Source: Cladobotryum mycophilum
Lineage: Eukaryota; Ascomycota; Sordariomycetes; Hypocreales; Hypocreaceae
Direction: 5' to 3'
NCBI GenBank assembly: GCA_036429605.1
Contig: CM071590.1
Span: 6,324,001 to 6,388,000 of the forward strand
DNA: 64,000 nt
The notes beneath the pieces were generated by a model. The model did no database searches. It was not told the origin of the DNA and worked only from the letters and a program-made list of their open reading frames with translations. Position numbers and translations under genes: made by a program. Shown one piece after another: positions 58,037 to 64,000 of the stretch (its first letter is position 1; each line of letters opens with the position of its first letter).

Positions 58037-60345
58037 TACCTACCTATCATGGCATAGATATGTGATATGATAGGTGGTAGGTGATACAGGGTGACAGGAT
58101 ACGGGATATGTGGTACGGGGATGCGTGTGTGTGTCTGTGTGTGATCTACCTACTGCAACCTTGAATGATCCTACACATCATGACAGGTCATAGGATTAAC
58201 AACTGCTTGTAGAAAGCATCATCATCACGGCAGAAAAACCCACTCTCATCTCGATCCCCCTCCCCGAGCCCCAAGTAGACTCTTTGTCTCTCTCTTTCTC
58301 TTTCTCTTTTTTGCTTTTCCGGGGTAACCAATGATTCCCGTCGTTTATTTTCTTTTTCGCCTGGCTAATTACAAGGCTTGTTTTTTTTTTTATTTAATAT
58401 TTCATTTGGACAGCCTCTGCCGACTACTGTACGGCCAAATGTGATGAAAAGAGCTGTTGCCAGGGAAAAATCATCATAAAAAAAGCAAGAAAAAAGGAAA
58501 AGAAAAGAAAGGAAAAAAGACACCCTTGCTACATGATCAAGGCGGCCGACGATTTTCGCGGATCCCGTTTGCCCGTCTTGCCTCCAGTCTGTGCTAGTTT
58601 ATCCATGGGGATGAAGATGTGTGACCTTTTTTTGTGTATGTTATGTGTTATGTCGTGCATTTTTCCTTTTTTGCTTCCATAAAAAAAAGCCCTGTTGGAT
58701 CCAGACTCTTATGCTATTTGCATTTCTTCTCTCGCATTATTCGTATTTGTCGTTTTGTATTTATTCCAAATCCCCAAGTCTAGGCAGCATAACATTCGCT
58801 CTCGCTTCAAATCGATAGCTTCATTCTTCATTCATGGTCCTTGGTCAGGGGGTCGGCGACAAGCAGACACCACCAAGCTATCGCCGTCCTCGATGCTCGC
58901 CGTTCTTCTCATGTATGCATGTACTCCGTACCCCCCTCTCTCGTCAATAGATGGCGGTTGTTTTCTTGTTCATCGTTATTCCTTTTTATGAGAGAGGCTG
59001 TTTTTTATTATTACATCATTACGCTCAAGCGCCGTAGCTTTCATTACCACGTCGGCTCTTGGTCGTGTCATTTGCTTTTTCCCGATAGCTTACGGCACAC
59101 GGGCCAGCCATCCAGCCTTGCTCCTCTCTTCCCTCCTCCCTGGTTGGCAGGTTGGCAAGCTGGCTGGGTCTCTTCCTCCTGGGTAGCGTATTGGTCTGTT
59201 TACGCTACCTTACCCTGCTGCTGTGCAACATCCATCCACCCATCCTTATGTGAAATCCTTCATGACGATGGAGGCTCTCCCCCTTCCCCTCCTCCTCCTC
59301 CCAATCCAACCCCGGAATAAGGTCGAGCGGTCTTGGCACCCTTCATTTCGTTGAGATCCACCAACAGCCCCCCATTTTGGAATTACCATTCTCCATGGCT
59401 TGTCACTTGGACGCCATCCATCCGTAAGATTTCGGAGCTCCGATGAATGAGAAGAAAAAGAGACATCTCTCCGCACAAAAAAATCCTCCCGCACTACCAC
59501 CTCGATGATCTCGGGAGTTGCCTCCCGGATGAGCCGGGCGCCCTGACAGGTATGGTCCAGTTGAAGCCAAAGCAGCCAAAGCAGCCACACATCTCCCACA
59601 TCCCATCTTCTTCCGGTTGATGATGTTTAAACCCTAGGTTACTCTCTTCTCTTGCAAGAGTAAGGCGTCGCGCACAGACTGGCAAAAGATGAGATCCGTC
59701 TTCGGGTGGCATACGCCACTCTGACCTTAAACCCGTCCGCGATCTTGATCGTGACCATTGGCCGTAGATCACCAATAAACTAACAGGAAATTTCTTCAAA
59801 TTTGGACAAGACAACTTGACTACATGCACACAAGTCGTTCGCCAATGTGCTCGTATTAGCTTTTAGGCTACACTGTCAATGCTTCTCCGGCAAGCCAAAA
59901 TCTGTCATTTCTGTCATATTCGACGAGCTTGGACATGACATGACATGACTGATGACAGGACAAGGTAGAAAATAGGCCTAGGTAGGTGGCCTGGCATGGT
60001 TCTTGTTCAACGGTGCATGCCTCGCGTTGATGATGCATCATCTCGACCCCAGACCTGTCTGTCGCTGGGCAGCAGAGATATTGCAATGCCGTGGTAGACG
60101 ACCAGCTTCTCCGGCCTTCAGCTGTCAAGGTCTCCATTTTGCAATGGGGAGGGGGAGGAACAGGCCTAAATCCTATCGCATTTCTCATCACACCCCGCCA
60201 TTGATCTCAACAACGGTTAACGCAAATTGCCGGCGGTGTAATCCTGCACCGACCATGGAGTGTGTCCACGGTATGTGGCAATGATATTGGGGAAAAAATA
60301 GCCGAATGTGCCATGTCGTTCCTTGCCAGCCACATTATGCTAATT

Positions 60346-60375
60346 CACGTCACGTCACGTCACGTCACGTCACGT
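60346..60375 (+). repeat. (CACGT)6 tandem array
   Basis: Six perfect CACGT pentamers, followed by degenerate CGTGT-CATGT-CATCG. Each unit junction creates ACGTCAC, i.e. a TGACGT core on the opposite strand, the half-site recognised by ATF/CREB-type bZIP factors. Confidence 0.9.
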
Positions 60376-61100
60376 CGTGTCATGTCATCGTGAGGCATCA
60401 CCGCCTTGCCCAGCTACAGCAAGACAGTGACAGCTCTCTCTCCTGAGTGTAATGCATAGCGGGCCAGCAGAACAACAGTTGCAAACGCCAGCGACTTGTC
60501 CGTGCGCTTAAACAAGTGGCGGGCGGCTCCTTTTTAAACAAATCCCAGACACTAACTGAATACTGCGTAGTGTCTTGAAAAATCTCAAAACAAGATTTGA
60601 ATCGTCCAACCGATAGACGTGCGGACAAGAGTCCCTATCGTTCCGGCGATGGCGTTGTTCCACGTGGAGAATGGAGATGAGACAAGGTTGAATCAACTTT
60701 GAATGACCTGTAAAAAGCAAATTCGTCATTGATTGGCACGATTCAACTCCTATTGTTGATTGTTGTTTGTGCGTTGCCTTGGTTTTGCTGTGTGCGGCTC
60801 AGCTGAGAGACTGCTTGGCAAACTGTCTTGACATGTCTTGTATTTTTCTATGCGAGGAACCATGCCATCCGATTGATGGCAGAATTCATGGGCCAAATTT
60901 CAGTGTATGCTTTTTCCTTTCTTGTCCTTGCTTTGGATCGGAAGTTTTGCAGACTGATCGAGGATTTTGGGGGCCAAACTTGCTTTGTCAAACGTTCCAT
61001 TCAAAACTTCTTTTTCCTTTTCCTACATTTTTTTCTTCTGCCTCTCTTCAGGATTCTCCACTGCCACGCGCGCAAACCAGTAGGCGTGATGCCGACCTAC

Positions 61101-61150
61101 TGCATGTTGCTGCATATTGCTGCATATTGCTGCATGGTACTGCATGGCCC
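61101..61150 (+). repeat. Five 10-bp units, each starting TGCAT
   Basis: Units begin at 61101, 61111, 61121, 61131 and 61141. The first five bases are TGCAT in every unit. The remainder varies (GTTGC, ATTGC, ATTGC, GGTAC, GGCCC). The 10-bp period equals about one turn of B-DNA. Confidence 0.85.
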
Positions 61151-61970
61151 CTGACGCTACTGCACGTTATGCATTTGACGGTTGCACACGTTGTGAGCAG
61201 CGACTCAAGGGAGAAAGAAGAGCGACCGACCGTTTCACGCGAGAGACCAAGGAAGCATGGCTGTAGGCGTAACTATAAGCCAAGCGACGACTCAGCTGCG
61301 GGAAAAAGGGAGCCAGACGCCGCCGCAGGTTGGGCAGCAGCATAGGTACGCATCCACGAAATATGGATTGGTGGCCACCACCATCGGCATCATTATCAAA
61401 CAGCATATAGTGCAAGCACATGTGCAATAATAGTTGCGAGATTCCTTATTGCTCTGCCCCCCTCCTAATGCTGTCGTCGTCGTCGGCCAGCCAGCCAGCC
61501 GGATGCCTTGTAGCCAACCAGCCAGCCCGTTTCGAAACCCCCTCAGTGCTCCGTGCACATTCGGGCATCTGATTGTATCCGTTGGCATGCATTGTACATG
61601 TAGTAATCCATCCGTCCGTTCACCGATGGCTCCTCTTTGGCCTCTTGGTTCTTTTTTGTTTTTATTTTCGACGACGAAGAGCATCGTTTTACGGCACGTT
61701 TGTTGTAATCGCGAGGCTCCCTGGTTCCAAAGGCCATCATCATCCATGTAAATGTCAGATGGACCCATGTTTGCAGAATGGCACTGACTCGCCTGTTGCT
61801 TTGACACTTGCTTTGACACTTGCTTGATGCTTGATGCCTGAAGTCTCGCTTTATCCATGTATCCATGTACCTATCCATGTACCCGTTGCATTCGCTGCGT
61901 GCGTTTGCTGCTGAATTGCTTGAATATCCAAATTTGGCTCATCGGACGGGTGTAGGACTTTGAATAGACT

Positions 61971-61990
61971 GGACTGGACTGGACTGGACT
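61971..61990 (+). repeat. (GGACT)4 microsatellite
   Basis: Four perfect GGACT units preceded by a degenerate AGACT. Confidence 0.85.
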
Positions 61991-62970
61991 GGTCGGAAAT
62001 GGCCCGATGCATATTGTAATGCTCTCGGCTATTGTTAAAGTGAAAATTGAGGGGAGCTGACGATGACGAGCCGTGGAGCTAGTGTAGTGCAAGCAAGATG
62101 ATGGTGGATGGATGGAAGGAAGGAAGGAAAGATGGATGGATGGGTGGGTGGAGGATCTATTCAGGTACCACAGAATGGGGGCCAGATTTAGTTTTTTCCG
62201 GGCAGTTTAGGCGTTTGCTGCAGTGCTTGTACTACTAAACTGTACCGCTTCGACGGCAAATAGCGTCCAAGGCCATCTCTGTTTAGCGCATTTCATCACT
62301 GTAAGATGCACTGCATGCACTGTATCAAGGCGCCAGCCCAATCGGTTGGTAGCACAGCAGCTGGAAGTCCATCTCCACCAACAAGCAGCAGCAGCAAGAA
62401 CAACAACAACAACACCATCAACAAACGGATGGATTTCATCCGCCATTGGGTCCAACGGTTTTCAACATGCCTCCCTGCAGAAGCCATCCATTGATCCTTG
62501 AATCCGTTTGATGTCAAATTGATTGGATTGCTTACTGATTCACGACATGCGTTCGTCCATGCAAACGCATCTGCAGGCTTATAGTATCCATCTCGGCAAC
62601 CTGCGTATCCGTCACAATATGGATGCTGGCATGAATGAATACGGAAGGCAATGAAGGACTGACGAAAGCACTTGTACAGATGGGGATTCACATGCAGATG
62701 CGATGCCGTGCTATTCCATGCCATGCCATGGATTCCCTTCTTACGACCATGTACTCCGTTCCGCACTCTATCTAAGCAAGTTAATGTTGAGAGAGAGAGA
62801 GAGCCCAAAGGGAAAGATGGATGCAAAAGAGGCAAATGGCCCTGTCTATCAAATAATCCTTCGTACTCACTATGCACTCTCATTGGCCGTTTTTCGAAGT
62901 TGTGCTAACAAACTTCGCTACAGGGGCTGCCCCTGGCTCCCTATTCCCTGGTCACCTACACCTACAGAGG

Positions 62971-62997
62971 GTGGCTACAGTGGCTACAGTGGCTACA
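62971..62997 (+). repeat. (GTGGCTACA)3 minisatellite
   Basis: Three perfect 9-bp units with a partial fourth. Confidence 0.9.
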
Positions 62998-63373
62998 GTG
63001 GGCACTGGTGCAGGGCCAGGGCTCCCCTGTTCTACCGTTTAGCAGACTTGGGGCTCCACTCTTTTCTTTCTTCCTGAGCTCGCCCGGTATCAAACAGCGC
63101 TGGAGCCCAAAGGCTAGGTACCTCCTCTAGGCGGGCACTGACACTGGCAAATCAGGTGGCCCCTCCTTGGTTTTGATGACTCTGCTCCACCATCTCAACT
63201 CCCACCCAAATTTCTCCCATTCAACATTTTCTCCATCCCATCTCATCTCACCTCCCAGTGCGAGGATACGACCACCAAGCTCCATCGGGAGCCCCCCTCT
63301 CTCTATACCCACATCCCTAGTCTGGCGTTGGCCAGTGTGTCATGAGGTTACAAATACGGAGACTGTATCCCTG

Positions 63374-63394
63374 CCTTTTGCCTTTTGCCTTTTG
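63374..63394 (+). repeat. (CCTTTTG)3 repeat
   Basis: Three perfect 7-bp units. Confidence 0.9.
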
Positions 63395-64000
63395 CCTCAC
63401 CTCGTCTTGTCTGCTTGATCCTGGCTCGATGTGTCCTTGGAGCGCCGAATGCTTCTTCATGCCAAAAATGTCTCCAATCACGTCTTGCTCCGAGCGTCAT
63501 CACAGGCTGCATCAACCCCTGGGCAGCTCGACCCTGGACCTGGAACTGGGACAGCAACCAACTTTGACCGACCCCTGACCCTGACCTATCCTGGCACTCA
63601 ATGACATGGCCCCCATGCCCCCTGTCCAAGATCAAGGATGGTACACCATAACCATGCGCTCGATGCAGCGACCCGCTGTGGTGGTGTGTGTCGCCCCGAT
63701 GTCTGTCTCTCTACTGCCGGTAGCTTAGTGCTTGTAGCAAGCGGAGAGACAGACGGTGTCTCTGCTACCGTCTAGCTGCTGGGAAAGTCTGCGACATCTG
63801 CAACATCTGCAGCGGCGATGCACGTACGGATGCTTTTAGTCTAATCCCGTGTTTCAACTTTCACCAAAGGGCTTCAACTAAGGCAGCTTTAGATTTCTGA
63901 GTAGCATTGACCCGGGGAGATTGGCCAATTGCTCCATTGAGTGAGCAGACACGAAACCGAGAGAGAAAGAGATGAGGGTGCCTGTGTCCAAGGAGCCACT

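Larger units (their letters stand above)
55432..64000. other. 8.6-kb gene-poor, repeat-decorated region to the window end
   Basis: No frame on either strand shows a recognisable domain, signal peptide or consistent exon set. The longest frames (about 110-195 codons) have compositions expected from chance. The region is rich in homopolymer and CT/GA tracts and short tandem repeats: CTAC (58018-58036), CACGT (60346-60375), a TGCAT decamer (61101-61150), GGACT (61971-61990), GATG/GAAG (about 62100-62150), GTGGCTACA (62971-62997) and CCTTTTG (63374-63394). A very long promoter or leader of a gene beyond the right edge would fit, but this is inference. Confidence 0.5.

Noticed and set aside
61292..61858. 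188-codon minus frame in the gene-poor region
   Set aside because: Sequence derives from microsatellite-like DNA (KQVSKQVSKQ), no domain or splice support.
62296..62883. 195-codon minus frame near the right end
   Set aside because: Contains a poly-leucine run translated from an AAC/CAG-type repeat; no family resemblance.

Overview
The window is nuclear DNA of a filamentous ascomycete. Genes are interrupted by short GT-AG introns (about 46-115 bp) with CTAAC/CTGAC-like branch sites. The gene content includes a class II hydrophobin, a deuterolysin (M35), a Zn2Cys6 regulator, a Helo-like/NACHT/ankyrin protein, Mad1 and Tam41. Class II hydrophobin plus this repertoire points to Sordariomycetes, most likely Hypocreales (inference; no species call is possible from sequence alone).

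Layout. 0.5-17.6 kb is an accessory, metabolic stretch: an atypical SDR (-), a truncated terpene-cyclase remnant (-), an aldehyde dehydrogenase (+), two tandem paralogous multi-pass membrane proteins (+) duplicated together with their flanks, an MFS transporter (-) and a flavin monooxygenase (-) with a damaged N-terminus. 17.8-32 kb holds an atypical protein kinase (-), a GTP cyclohydrolase II pseudogene (-), an unrecognised gene (+), then the core of interest: a UbiD/Fdc1-type decarboxylase (-) divergent from a Zn2Cys6 regulator (+), a DUF6536-like membrane protein (+), and a UbiX/Pad1 flavin prenyltransferase (+). This decarboxylase-regulator-prenyltransferase trio matches the sorbate/cinnamate decarboxylation locus known from Aspergillus niger (cdcA/ohbA, sdrA, padA). 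UbiX makes the prenylated-FMN cofactor that UbiD uses, and the regulator presumably switches both on with aromatic or unsaturated acids. 32-38.6 kb has a hypothetical protein, an FHA-like/kinase protein and, convergent to it, a NACHT-ankyrin protein. 43.5-55.4 kb is more conserved: deuterolysin, MAD1, TAM41, hydrophobin and a secreted serine carboxypeptidase. From 55.4 kb to the end (about 8.6 kb) no gene is convincing; the DNA is rich in microsatellites and short phased repeats.

A recurring feature affects interpretation. Seven genes (SDR, membrane paralogue A, the regulator, NACHT-ankyrin, deuterolysin, MAD1, carboxypeptidase) each have exactly one reading-frame break. Each is resolved by a single missing base, six at G/C runs and one at a short T run. 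After allowing for it, every exon phase adds up. This looks like systematic base loss in the assembly rather than seven pseudogenes. In contrast, the GTP cyclohydrolase II gene is broken by in-frame stop substitutions and the terpene cyclase lacks its N-terminal half, so those look truly dead.
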